64,000 bases of DNA from positions 28,214 to 92,213 of the forward strand of contig CAYPKW010000004.1 in NCBI GenBank assembly GCA_964411425.1, in the 5' to 3' direction. Of this stretch, positions 7,904-16,215 are shown one piece after another; the first letter of the stretch is position 1, and the number at the start of each line of letters is the position of its first letter. Under the pieces are notes generated by a model. That model was given only the letters and a program-made list of their open reading frames with translations. It was not told the DNA's origin and did not search any database. This stretch comes from CAYPKW01 sp964411425 (GTDB taxonomy: Bacteria; Pseudomonadota; Alphaproteobacteria; Dongiales; Dongiaceae). Made by a program: the position numbers and the translations under genes.

Positions 7904-8230
7904 CTATTGGCTCGCCGGCACGCTGGGGCTCGCCGGCGCGGCCGGCTCGGATTCGACCGGCGCCGAGGTGGCTGCAGGCGTATCCAGGATGGAGCGCCGC
8001 TCGACCCGCTCGTTCGCGATCATGGCGAGGATTATGCTGGTCGCCATGAAGCAGGCGGCCAGGATCGCCGTGGCGCGGGTGAGCAGGTTGGCGGTGCTGC
8101 GCCCGGTCATCAGGCCGGACATGCCACCCCCGCCGATGCCGAGGCCGCCGCCCTCGCTGCGCTGCATCAGAATCACCCCCACCAGGGTCACGGCGAGCAT
8201 CAGGTGTATGACGAGAACGACCTGTGTCAT
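7904..8230 (-). CDS. secG: Preprotein translocase subunit SecG
   Basis: Small inner-membrane subunit of the SecYEG channel. 108 residues with two membrane helices: residues ~3-20 and ~53-70. Between them is the glycine-rich cytoplasmic loop with GGGLGIGGGGMSG. The C-terminal tail rich in Ala, Pro and Ser is typical of alphaproteobacterial SecG. Lies between tpiA (57-bp gap) and pyrG on the same strand, the usual context. Confidence 0.94.
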   Translation of the reverse strand: MTQVVLVIHLMLAVTLVGVILMQRSEGGGLGIGGGGMSGLMTGRSTANLLTRATAILAACFMATSIILAMIANERVERRSILDTPAATSAPVESEPAAPASPSVPASQ

Positions 8231-8288
8231 GTCATGCTATCCCGGGGTGAGGGTCCGGGCGTTATGTAGTGCGTTTCAACCGATTGCG

Positions 8289-9053
8289 CTAGCGGCAACA
8301 TTGCACGATCGCCCAGAACTCGTCCGCCGCGAGGCTCGCCCCGCCGATCAGCGCGCCGTCCACGTCCGCGACTTCGAGCAGGGCCGCGGCGTTGCCGGCA
8401 TTGACGGAGCCGCCATAGAGGATACGCACCGCCCTTCCCGCCATGCGGCGGGCGAGCAGGCGGCGCAGATGGCCATGGGCCGCGGCCACCTCCTCGAGCC
8501 TTGGCGTGCGCCCGCTGCCGATCGCCCACACCGGCTCGTAGGCGATGACCGTGTCGCCGCCCGCGTCCTCGGGGAGCGAGCCTTCGAGCTGGCGTTCGAT
8601 GACGCTCAGGGTCTCGCCCCGCAGGCGCTCCGGCTCGGTTTCGCCGAGGCAAAGGATCGGCACCAGTCCGGCGCCCCGCGCGGCCACGGCCTTGGCGCGC
8701 ACCGTGGCGTCGGTTTCCCCATGGGCGGCTCGGCGTTCCGAATGACCGAGGATGACGTAGCGGCAGCCCGCGTCGGCCAGCATGGCGGCCCCAATGTCCC
8801 CGGTGTGCGCCCCATCCGGCGTGCCGTGGCAGTCCTGGGCGCCCAGTTCGATGGGGCTGCCGGCGATCGCCTGGCCGACCGGAATCAGCAGTGTCGCCGG
8901 GGGGCAGATCGCTACGTCGCAGGCGAGCCCACCGGCCCGGCGCGCCCGGGCGGCCAAGTCGGCCGCCAGTGCCACGCCCGAGGCGCGACGGCCGTTCATC
9001 TTCCAGTTGCCGGCGATCAGCGGTCGCGGCACGGGTTCGGGCTGGGCGTTCAT
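8289..9053 (-). CDS. tpiA: Triosephosphate isomerase
   Basis: Interconverts dihydroxyacetone phosphate and glyceraldehyde-3-phosphate in glycolysis. 254 residues. Catalytic residues are all visible: Lys18 in AGNWKMNG, His104 in ILGHSERR, and Glu173 in IAYEPVWAIG. The phosphate-binding GGSVN motif is in the C-terminal part. First gene of the minus-strand tpiA-secG-pyrG-kdsA group and divergent from ppiD, with about 150 bp between the start codons for both promoters. Confidence 0.97.
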   Translation of the reverse strand: MNAQPEPVPRPLIAGNWKMNGRRASGVALAADLAARARRAGGLACDVAICPPATLLIPVGQAIAGSPIELGAQDCHGTPDGAHTGDIGAAMLADAGCRYVILGHSERRAAHGETDATVRAKAVAARGAGLVPILCLGETEPERLRGETLSVIERQLEGSLPEDAGGDTVIAYEPVWAIGSGRTPRLEEVAAAHGHLRRLLARRMAGRAVRILYGGSVNAGNAAALLEVADVDGALIGGASLAADEFWAIVQCCR

Positions 9054-9202
9054 GAATGGGCTCTCGTCGCCGCTGGTAGCATGGCGCGGGGTCGCGAGAC
9101 AACGCCGCCGCCATGTCGGCTGTTGCCGGCCAAGGCCGGCGCTCCTATGATGGCACCGCCATCGCGGCGGCCTTTGCGAGCCCTAGCCCTCAGAGCTTTC
9201 CC

Positions 9203-11086
9203 ATGCTGATGAAGTTTCGCAGCAAGGCTGCGTACCTCACTATCAGACTCCTGTTCGTCGTGCTGATCGGCGCCTTCGGAGCATGGGGCATCGGCGACGT
9301 CTTCCGTCTGGGCACGGGCCAAAACGTGGTCGCGACCATCGGCCCGGTGAAGATCGCCGGCGAAGATTTCCTGCGCGAATACCGTACCGAAGTGAAGCGG
9401 ATGGAGGCGGTGTTCGGCAGCGCGCTCGAGCCGGAGGCGCTGCGCCAGCTCGGCATACCCGAACGCGTGCTCGACCAGATGATCACCCGCGTGGTGTTCG
9501 AGATCGCCGTCGGGCGCCTCGACATGGCGGTGTCGGACGAGGTCGTGCGCCGCGCCATCGAAACCGACAAGACGTTCTTCAACAACCTCGGGCAATTCGA
9601 CCGCAACCGGTTCCAGGCGCTGCTGTACCAGGGCAACCTCAGCGAAGAAGGCTATGTGGCCCTGCTGCGCCAGGACATCTCGCGCCAGCAAATGCTGACC
9701 GCGGTCGCGGCCGGCTCGCTGGCGCCGACGACCCTGGTGCAGTCGATCCACCGGTTTCGCGGCGAGCGCCGGATCGCCGATACCATCCTGATATCCACCG
9801 ACAGTACAGCCCTGCCTGCGGTCCCCGACGAGACGACGCTGGCCGCCTTTCACGAGGAGCATGCCGAACGCTACCAGTCGCCGGAATACCGTTCGCTCAC
9901 CGTGGCACGGCTTTCGCCCGACGACATCGTGGCGGAGATGACCGTCTCCGAGGACGAGCTCCGGGCCGAGATGGACTCGCGCCAGGGCGAGTTCGACACG
10001 CCGGAGCGCCGCGAGCTGGAACAGATCGTTCTCGGGGACGAGGCCTCGGCCCGCGCCGCGGCTTCGAGGTTGGCGGCCGGCGCCGCGTTCGAAGACGTCG
10101 CCCGCGAGGCGACCGGGGCGGCGCCGGTCCCGCTCGGCGCGGTCGATCGAAACGAGATCGCGAGCGTCGTGCCCGAGCTGGCCGACCCGGCGTTCGCGAC
10201 GCCGGAAGGGCAGTCCTCGGCGCCGGTCGAGAGCAAGCTCGGCTGGCACATCCTCAAGGTCGTGAAGATCGAGCCCGCGATTCGGCCCGGCGTGGCCGAG
10301 ATCCGGGACAAGATCGCGCTCGACCTCAAGCAGCAGAGGGCGGTCGACAGCATGATCGGCATCGCCAACCAGTTCGATGACGCGCTGGCGGGCGGTAGCG
10401 CGCTGGAGACCGCCGCGCAAGCGCTGAGCCTGAAGGTGGACAAGGTGGCGGCCGTGGACGCCGCCGGCAAGACCCCCGACGGCATGGACGTGATGGGCCT
10501 TGCCGGCAGCCCAACTGTCCTGAGGCTCGTGGCTTCGCTCGGCGCCGGGGAAACGAGTCAACTCACCGAGACTCCGGAGGGCGGCTATATCGCGCTCAGC
10601 GTCGACGCCATCAGCCCGCCCGCGCCGAGACCGCTGGCCGAGCTGCGCGACAGGGTGATCGCCGACTGGCAGGCGGCCGAGCGCGACAAAGCGGCGGGCG
10701 CCGCGGCCGCCGCCGCGGCGGCGGAGGTCGATGGCGGCGCCGATCTCGCGGCCGTCGCCGCCCGACTGGGAGTCGCCGTCAAGACCTCGGAGCCGTTCGC
10801 CCGCGGCGCCGGCGACCCAGGCGCCGGCATCGACGCCGCGCTGGCGGCCGAATTGTTCGAGGCGGCAACGGGCAAGGCGGTCGCCGGCACGGCCGAGGGC
10901 GGTCACGTGGTGGCGGTGCTAAAGGAGATTCGGCCCGCGGCGCCCGGCGACGCCGGCGGCGTGGCGGACATCGAGAAGGGCATCAAGGAAGGCATCGCCG
11001 TCGACCTTCTGGCGCAGTTCTCGGCCGCCTTGCGCCAGCAGATCGAGATCAGCATCGATCGTTCCGTCCTCGACGGCTTGATCTGA
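9203..11086 (+). CDS. ppiD: Membrane-anchored periplasmic peptidyl-prolyl isomerase (PpiD/SurA-N family)
   Basis: Chaperone and foldase acting on proteins emerging from the Sec channel on the periplasmic side. 627 residues from the ATG at 9203; a second ATG at 9209 is equally possible. The frame extends upstream to 9113, but the earlier residues are not PpiD-like. One membrane anchor lies at about residues 12-32, followed by a SurA-N-like helical region. A parvulin-type PPIase domain covers roughly residues 235-365, recognisable by ELEQIVL, the FATPEGQ region and GWHILKV. The C-terminal half is variable and Ala-rich. The trpE start codon follows seven bases after the stop, so the two are cotranscribed. 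Confidence 0.88.
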   Translation: MLMKFRSKAAYLTIRLLFVVLIGAFGAWGIGDVFRLGTGQNVVATIGPVKIAGEDFLREYRTEVKRMEAVFGSALEPEALRQLGIPERVLDQMITRVVFEIAVGRLDMAVSDEVVRRAIETDKTFFNNLGQFDRNRFQALLYQGNLSEEGYVALLRQDISRQQMLTAVAAGSLAPTTLVQSIHRFRGERRIADTILISTDSTALPAVPDETTLAAFHEEHAERYQSPEYRSLTVARLSPDDIVAEMTVSEDELRAEMDSRQGEFDTPERRELEQIVLGDEASARAAASRLAAGAAFEDVAREATGAAPVPLGAVDRNEIASVVPELADPAFATPEGQSSAPVESKLGWHILKVVKIEPAIRPGVAEIRDKIALDLKQQRAVDSMIGIANQFDDALAGGSALETAAQALSLKVDKVAAVDAAGKTPDGMDVMGLAGSPTVLRLVASLGAGETSQLTETPEGGYIALSVDAISPPAPRPLAELRDRVIADWQAAERDKAAGAAAAAAAAEVDGGADLAAVAARLGVAVKTSEPFARGAGDPGAGIDAALAAELFEAATGKAVAGTAEGGHVVAVLKEIRPAAPGDAGGVADIEKGIKEGIAVDLLAQFSAALRQQIEISIDRSVLDGLI

Positions 11087-11093
11087 CAGGCGG

Positions 11094-12599
11094 ATGAGAG
11101 TCGAGCCCGATTTTGCCGGCTTCGCCGCTTGCTACGCGGCCGGGCGGGCCGCGGTGGTGTGGACCACGCTGGTGGCCGACCTGGAGACGCCCGTATCGGC
11201 CATGCTGAAGCTGGCCGACGGGCGGCCCAACAGTTTCCTTCTGGAGTCGGTCGAGGGCGGCGCCGTGCGCGGGCGCTATTCCTGCATCGGATTGAAGCCG
11301 GACCTGATCTGGCGCTGCCGCGGCGACAGCGCGGAGTTGAACCGCCGGGCGCTGATCGACGCCGGCGCGTTTGAGCCGTGCGCCGGCGGCGCGCTCGCCT
11401 CGCTGCGCGCGCTTCTCAAGGAGTCGGCGATCGACACGCCGGCCAACCTGCCGCCCATGGCGGCGGGGCTGTTCGGCTATCTGGGATACGAGACGGTGCG
11501 GTTGATGGAGCGATTGCCGAGCCGGAAGCCGGACGTGCTCAAGGTGCCGGACGGCGTGTTCCTGCGCCCGACCGTGGTAGCCATATTCGACAACGTGGCC
11601 GATCGCGTCACGGTGGTGACGCCGGTGCGCGCCCAACGCGGCGTCGAGGCCGAATTGGCGTACGATCTCGCCTGCGCCCGCCTGGCCGAGACCGTGGCCG
11701 ACTTCGACCGCTCGGCGCCGTTGCGCCACGAGCGCAGGGACGAGCAGTTGGCGCTGCCCGAGCCGCGCTGCAACATGACGCCGGAAGCGTTTCACGCCAT
11801 GGTGCGGCGGGCGAAGGAATACATCCTCGCCGGCGACATCTTCCAGGTCGTGCCGTCGCAACGCTTCGCGCTGCCCTTCAAGCTGCCGCCGTTCGCGCTA
11901 TACCGGTCGCTGCGCCGGCTCAATCCATCGCCGTTCCTGTTCTTCCTCGATTTTGGCGACTTCTCCGTGGTCGGGTCGAGCCCGGAGATACTGGTGCGCC
12001 TGCGCGACGGCAAGGTGACGATCCGGCCGATCGCCGGCACGCGGCGCCGCGGCGCCACGCCGGCGGAGGACCGCGCGCTCGCGGCCGACTTGCTGGCCGA
12101 CCCGAAGGAGCTGGCCGAGCACCTGATGCTGCTCGACCTCGGGCGCAACGACGTGGGGCGCGTCGCCCGGGTGGGCACGGTCAAGGTCACCGAGCGGATG
12201 CAGATCGAGTATTACTCGCACGTCATGCACATCGTCTCCAACGTCGACGGCGAGATCGACCAGAAATACGACGCCATGGACGCGCTCATCGCCGGGTTCC
12301 CCGCCGGCACGGTCTCCGGCGCGCCCAAGGTGCGCGCCATGGAGATCATCGACGAGCTAGAGCCCGACCGGCGCGGCGTCTACGCCGGCGCCATCGGCTA
12401 CTTCGCCGCCAACGGCACGATGGACACCTGCATCGCGCTGCGCACCGCCGTGGTGAAGGACGGCACGATGTACGTGCAGGCCGGCGGCGGCATCGTCGCC
12501 GACAGCGAGCCCGAGGCCGAGTACCAGGAAAGCTGCAACAAGGCGCGCGCGTTGCTGCGCGCCGCCGAGGAGGCGCTGGGTTTCGCCGCCCGCGGCTGA
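11094..12599 (+). CDS. trpE: Anthranilate synthase component I
   Basis: With TrpG converts chorismate and glutamine to anthranilate, the first step of tryptophan synthesis. 501 residues. The N-terminal LLES motif (NSFLLESVE near residue 45), which in this family forms the tryptophan feedback site, is intact. The catalytic chorismate-binding domain shows IRPIAGTRRRG, LMLLDLGRNDVGRV, GTVSGAPKVRAMEI and ADSEPEAEYQE. Starts seven bases after ppiD. It is separated from trpG by a DUF1203 gene, so the trp genes are split into trpE and trpGDC. No leader peptide or attenuator is apparent upstream because the gene abuts ppiD. Confidence 0.97.
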   Translation: MRVEPDFAGFAACYAAGRAAVVWTTLVADLETPVSAMLKLADGRPNSFLLESVEGGAVRGRYSCIGLKPDLIWRCRGDSAELNRRALIDAGAFEPCAGGALASLRALLKESAIDTPANLPPMAAGLFGYLGYETVRLMERLPSRKPDVLKVPDGVFLRPTVVAIFDNVADRVTVVTPVRAQRGVEAELAYDLACARLAETVADFDRSAPLRHERRDEQLALPEPRCNMTPEAFHAMVRRAKEYILAGDIFQVVPSQRFALPFKLPPFALYRSLRRLNPSPFLFFLDFGDFSVVGSSPEILVRLRDGKVTIRPIAGTRRRGATPAEDRALAADLLADPKELAEHLMLLDLGRNDVGRVARVGTVKVTERMQIEYYSHVMHIVSNVDGEIDQKYDAMDALIAGFPAGTVSGAPKVRAMEIIDELEPDRRGVYAGAIGYFAANGTMDTCIALRTAVVKDGTMYVQAGGGIVADSEPEAEYQESCNKARALLRAAEEALGFAARG

Positions 12600-12706
12600 C
12601 TGTGCCGCTGCGATCACGGCCCGCATCGACGACGCAAGAATCGGGTAGCAGGGACGGCGCGGGTCGCGGAGCATGTCCGTCGCTGAGGAGCAGGGACACG
12701 GGGGAC

Positions 12707-13180
12707 ATGCCGCCGATCGTTTTCGCCTCCATGCCGACCGCGCAAGCGCGCGCCTTTCTCGCCGGAGCCCTCGACGCCAACGGACAACCGCCCGAGCGGC
12801 ACGTTTCCGTCGGAGACGGCGCGCCGTGCCGGCACTGTCAGGCGGACGTCGAGGCGGGCGAGCCGTACCTCATCCTCGCCTACAGGCCGTTTCCGGCGCC
12901 GCAGCCCTATGCCGAGATCGGCCCGATCTTCCTGCACGCCGCGCCCTGCGAGCGCTATCCCGCGACCGATGCGGTGCCGCCCATGTTTCTCAAGCGGGAC
13001 CGCTTCCTGGTCAAAGGCTACAGTGCGAACGACCGGATCGTGTACGGCACCGGCCGGATCGTCGCCTCGTCGGACGTGGCCCGCGCAGCGGCGGATATCC
13101 TGACCCGGCCGGACGTGGCCTACGTCCATGCCCGCTCGGCGCTCAACAATTGCTTTCAGTGCCGGATCGACCGCGCTTGA
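12707..13180 (+). CDS. DUF1203-family protein
   Basis: 157-residue soluble protein of unknown function. The ATG at 12707 follows a GGGGAC sequence; the same frame stays open upstream only as an antiparallel shadow of trpE. Features typical of DUF1203 are PCRHC at residues 40-44, EPYLILAYRPF, EIGPIFLHAAPC, and YVHARSALNNCFQC at the end. The paired cysteines (41 and 44, and two near the C-terminus) could bind a metal, but nothing here shows it. It lies between trpE and trpG, with a 107-bp gap before it and a 116-bp gap after it, and has no obvious link to tryptophan synthesis. Confidence 0.85.
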   Translation: MPPIVFASMPTAQARAFLAGALDANGQPPERHVSVGDGAPCRHCQADVEAGEPYLILAYRPFPAPQPYAEIGPIFLHAAPCERYPATDAVPPMFLKRDRFLVKGYSANDRIVYGTGRIVASSDVARAAADILTRPDVAYVHARSALNNCFQCRIDRA

Positions 13181-13211
13181 TCCGCGCCGCCCTTTCGCCG
13201 CGGTCGTCGTC

Positions 13212-13240
13212 TTCCTTCGCTCGTCCCGACCTGATATAAC
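13212..13240 (+). promoter_or_regulatory. Possible promoter for trpGDC-moaC-moeA
   Basis: A good -10 hexamer TATAAC at 13235-13240 lies 57 bp before the trpG start. The best-spaced -35 (TTCCTT, 17-bp spacer) is poor, so this rests mainly on the -10 and on the 116-bp gap that separates trpG from the upstream gene. Confidence 0.3.
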
Positions 13241-13296
13241 GGCGGCCGGACACCCGGCGCCGAAAAAAGGCGAACGATCAACCGCAAGTAACTGAA

Positions 13297-13896
13297 ATGT
13301 TTCTACTTATCGACAACTACGACAGCTTCACCTACAACCTGTTCCATTATCTTGGCGAACTGGGCGCCGAGTTCGTCGTGCGCCGCAACGACGCGATCTC
13401 GGCAGCCGAGGCGATGGCGATGCAGCCGCGCGCCATCGTCATCTCGCCCGGCCCTTGCGACCCCGACCGCGCCGGCGTCTGCCTCGACCTGGTGAAAGCC
13501 GCGGCCGGCAAGATCCCGGTGCTCGGAGTCTGCCTGGGCCACCAGGCGATCGGACAGGCCTTCGGCGGCAAGATCGTGCGCGCACCGGCGCCGATGCACG
13601 GCAAGCTCAGCCGCATTTCGCACCTGGGACACGACGTGTTCGCGGGCATCCCGAGCCCGATCATGGCGACGCGCTATCATTCGCTCGTCGTCGAGCGCGC
13701 CAGCCTGCCGGCGTGCCTGGAAGTGACGGCCGAGACCGAAGACGGCTTGATCATGGGCCTGTCGCACCGCGAATTGCCGATCTGGGGCGTGCAGTTCCAC
13801 CCGGAGAGCATCGCCTCGGAGCACGGCCACGACCTGCTCGCCAACTTCCTGCGCCTGACCGGGTTCAACCCGATACCGCTCGCGGCTTCCGCATGA
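13297..13896 (+). CDS. trpG: Anthranilate synthase component II (glutamine amidotransferase)
   Basis: Supplies ammonia from glutamine to TrpE. 199 residues. Class I amidotransferase triad: Cys79 in LGVCLGHQAIGQ, and His-Glu in GVQFHPESI near residue 168. It starts MFLLIDNYDSFTYN, characteristic of TrpG/PabA. A stand-alone gene such as this may also serve p-aminobenzoate synthesis, but its fusion-free position with trpD and trpC argues for tryptophan. Its stop overlaps the trpD start in ATGA, so the two are translationally coupled. Confidence 0.96.
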   Translation: MFLLIDNYDSFTYNLFHYLGELGAEFVVRRNDAISAAEAMAMQPRAIVISPGPCDPDRAGVCLDLVKAAAGKIPVLGVCLGHQAIGQAFGGKIVRAPAPMHGKLSRISHLGHDVFAGIPSPIMATRYHSLVVERASLPACLEVTAETEDGLIMGLSHRELPIWGVQFHPESIASEHGHDLLANFLRLTGFNPIPLAASA

Positions 13897-14927
13897 GTAA
13901 GACGGCCGGCGACATCAAGGGCCTGTTGGCGGTCGTAGCATCCGGCAAGTCGCTTGGCGAAGCCGAGGCGGAGGAAGCCTTCGAGATCATGATGTCCGGC
14001 AACGCCACGCCGGCCCAGATCGGCGGGTTGCTGATCGGCCTTCGCGTGCGCGGCGAAACCGTGGACGAGATCGCAGGCGCGGTGCGCGCCATGCGGGCCA
14101 AGATGGTCCGCATCGAGGCGCCGGCCGGCGCCATCGACACCTGCGGCACCGGGGGCGACGGCGCCGGCACGCTCAACATCTCGACCGGCGCTTCGCTGGT
14201 GGTGGCAGGCTGCGGCGTGCCGGTCGCCAAGCACGGCAACCGCGCCATGTCGTCCAAGACCGGGGCGGCGGACGTGCTGGCGGCGCTCGGCGTCAATCTC
14301 GAAGCCGACATGAGATTGCTGGAGAAGGCCCTCAAGGAGGCCGGCATGTGCTTCATGCTGGCGCCGCGCCACCACAGCGCCATGCGCCACGTCGGGCCGG
14401 TGCGAGTCGAGCTCGGCACCCGCACCATCTTCAACCTCATGGGGCCGCTATCCAACCCGGCTGGGGCGCGCCGCCAACTGGTCGGCGTGTTCGCCCGCCA
14501 GTGGCTCGAGCCGCTGGCCACGGTGCTGGGCCGGCTAGGGGCGGAGCGCGCCTGGGTGGTGCATGGCTCCGACGGCATCGACGAGCTGACCACCACCGGC
14601 GCCACCTACGTGGCGGAAATGACGGGCGGCCGGGTGCGCAGCTTCGAGGTCGTTCCCGAGGACGCCGGCCTGCCGCGCGCCAACGCCGCCGACCTCAAGG
14701 GCGGCGACGCCGCCGCCAACGCACGCGCGCTTGCCGCGCTGCTCGACGGCGAGAAGGGCCCCTACCGCGACATCGTGCTGCTCAACAGCGCCGCCGCGCT
14801 GGTGGTCGCCGGCAAGGCCCCGGACCTCAAGTCGGGCGCGGCGCTCGCCGCCCAGGCCATCGACGGCGGCAAGGCCAAGGCGGTGCTGGCCAAGCTGGTC
14901 GCCATCACCAACGAGCCGACGCCATGA
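13893..14927 (+). CDS. trpD: Anthranilate phosphoribosyltransferase
   Basis: Transfers phosphoribose from PRPP to anthranilate. 344 residues from the ATG at 13893, which shares ATGA with the trpG stop; a longer open frame reaching back to 13455 is only an overlap of trpG. Motifs: DTCGTGGDGAGTLNIST (PRPP binding), KHGNRAMSSKTGAADVL, and FMLAPRHHSAMRHV. The stop overlaps the trpC start in ATGA, giving a coupled trpG-trpD-trpC set. Confidence 0.97.
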   Translation: MSKTAGDIKGLLAVVASGKSLGEAEAEEAFEIMMSGNATPAQIGGLLIGLRVRGETVDEIAGAVRAMRAKMVRIEAPAGAIDTCGTGGDGAGTLNISTGASLVVAGCGVPVAKHGNRAMSSKTGAADVLAALGVNLEADMRLLEKALKEAGMCFMLAPRHHSAMRHVGPVRVELGTRTIFNLMGPLSNPAGARRQLVGVFARQWLEPLATVLGRLGAERAWVVHGSDGIDELTTTGATYVAEMTGGRVRSFEVVPEDAGLPRANAADLKGGDAAANARALAALLDGEKGPYRDIVLLNSAAALVVAGKAPDLKSGAALAAQAIDGGKAKAVLAKLVAITNEPTP

Positions 14928-15739
14928 GCGACACGCTGGCCGCGATCTGCGCCGAGAAGCGCCGGCACGTGGCGCGGCGCAAGGCGGCGCTGCCGCCGGC
15001 GGTGCTTCTGCGGCAGGCGCTGGCGGCCGAGCCGCCGCGCGGCTTCGCCGACCGCCTCGCCGCCAGGCTCGCCGCCGGCCATTACGGCCTCATCGCCGAG
15101 ATCAAACGCAGCAGTCCGAGCCGCGGCCTCATCCGCGCCGACTTCGACCCGGCGGCGCTGGCCCGTGCCTATGCGACCGGCGGGGCCGCCTGTTTGTCGG
15201 TGCTGACGGACGAAGCATTTTTCCACGGCAGCGACGCGGACCTGGCGCGCGCCCGCGCGGCTGTCGAGTTGCCGGTGCTGCGCAAGGACTTCCTGCTCGA
15301 CCCCTACCAGATCGTCGAGGCGCGGGCGATCGGGGCCGACTGCGTGCTGCTCATCATGGCGGCGCTGACGGACGAGGCCGCGGCGGAGCTGGAAGGGGTG
15401 GCGCGGGAGCACGGCATGGACGTGCTGGTCGAGGTGCACGACGAAGGCGAGCTTGGGCGGGCGCTCAAGCTCGGCGCCAAGCTGATCGGCATAAACAATC
15501 GCGATCTCAAGACCTTGCGAGTCGATCTTGCGACGACTGAGCGGCTCGCGCCGCTGGTGCCGGGCGACCGCGTCGTCGTGGCGGAAAGTGGTCTCGGCAC
15601 GCCCGCCGACCTCGCGCGCATGCGCCGCGCCGGGGCGAGCGCATTTCTCGTCGGCGAGTCGCTGATGCGCGAACCCGACGTGGCCGCGGCGACGCGCCGG
15701 CTGCTCGGCGAAGCGCCGCTCGGCCTGGCGGTCTCCTGA
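14924..15739 (+). CDS. trpC: Indole-3-glycerol phosphate synthase
   Basis: Closes the indole ring in tryptophan synthesis. 271 residues, monofunctional (no TrpF fusion). (beta/alpha)8-barrel motifs: AEIKRSSPSRG with the catalytic lysine, SVLTDEAFF, LRKDFLLDPYQI, and GINNRDLKTL. The start lies in the ATGA overlap with trpD, and its TGA shares one base with the moaC ATG. trpF, trpB and trpA are not in the window. Confidence 0.97.
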   Translation: MSDTLAAICAEKRRHVARRKAALPPAVLLRQALAAEPPRGFADRLAARLAAGHYGLIAEIKRSSPSRGLIRADFDPAALARAYATGGAACLSVLTDEAFFHGSDADLARARAAVELPVLRKDFLLDPYQIVEARAIGADCVLLIMAALTDEAAAELEGVAREHGMDVLVEVHDEGELGRALKLGAKLIGINNRDLKTLRVDLATTERLAPLVPGDRVVVAESGLGTPADLARMRRAGASAFLVGESLMREPDVAAATRRLLGEAPLGLAVS

Positions 15740-16215
15740 TGCCCCGGCTCACCCATTTCGACGCCAAGGGCCGCGCCGTCATGGTCGACGTCTCGCGCAA
15801 GCGGGAGAGCCTGCGCACGGCGACCGCGAAGGGCTCGGTCGTCATGCGCCCGCAAACGCTGGCCCGCATCGCCGAGGGCAGGATGAAGAAGGGCGACGTG
15901 CTCGCGGTGGCGCGCCTTGCCGGTATCATGGCGGCGAAGCGCACGCCCGATCTCATTCCGCTTTGCCACCCATTGCCGCTCTCCGCCGTCACGGTGGACT
16001 TGGCGCTCGACCGCAAACGCGGCGCGGTGGACATCACCGCGACCTGCAAGCTCAAGGGCCGCACCGGGGTCGAGATGGAGGCGATGACCGCCGTCGCGGT
16101 GGCGGCGTTGACGGTCTACGACATGTGCAAGGCGGTGGATCGCGCCATGCGCCTGACCGATATTCGCCTCGTGCATAAGAGCGGCGGAAAATCCGGGACT
16201 TACGAGGCGACTTGA
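15739..16215 (+). CDS. moaC: Cyclic pyranopterin monophosphate synthase
   Basis: Second step of molybdenum cofactor synthesis; it makes cyclic pyranopterin monophosphate from the MoaA product. 158 residues, normal length. Family motifs: MVDVSRKRESLRTA, PDLIPLCHPLPLS, and the MEAMTAVAVAALTVYDMCK helix. It overlaps both trpC (TGATG) and moeA (TGATG), so this molybdopterin pair is translated as part of the trp transcript. Confidence 0.96.
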   Translation: MPRLTHFDAKGRAVMVDVSRKRESLRTATAKGSVVMRPQTLARIAEGRMKKGDVLAVARLAGIMAAKRTPDLIPLCHPLPLSAVTVDLALDRKRGAVDITATCKLKGRTGVEMEAMTAVAVAALTVYDMCKAVDRAMRLTDIRLVHKSGGKSGTYEAT

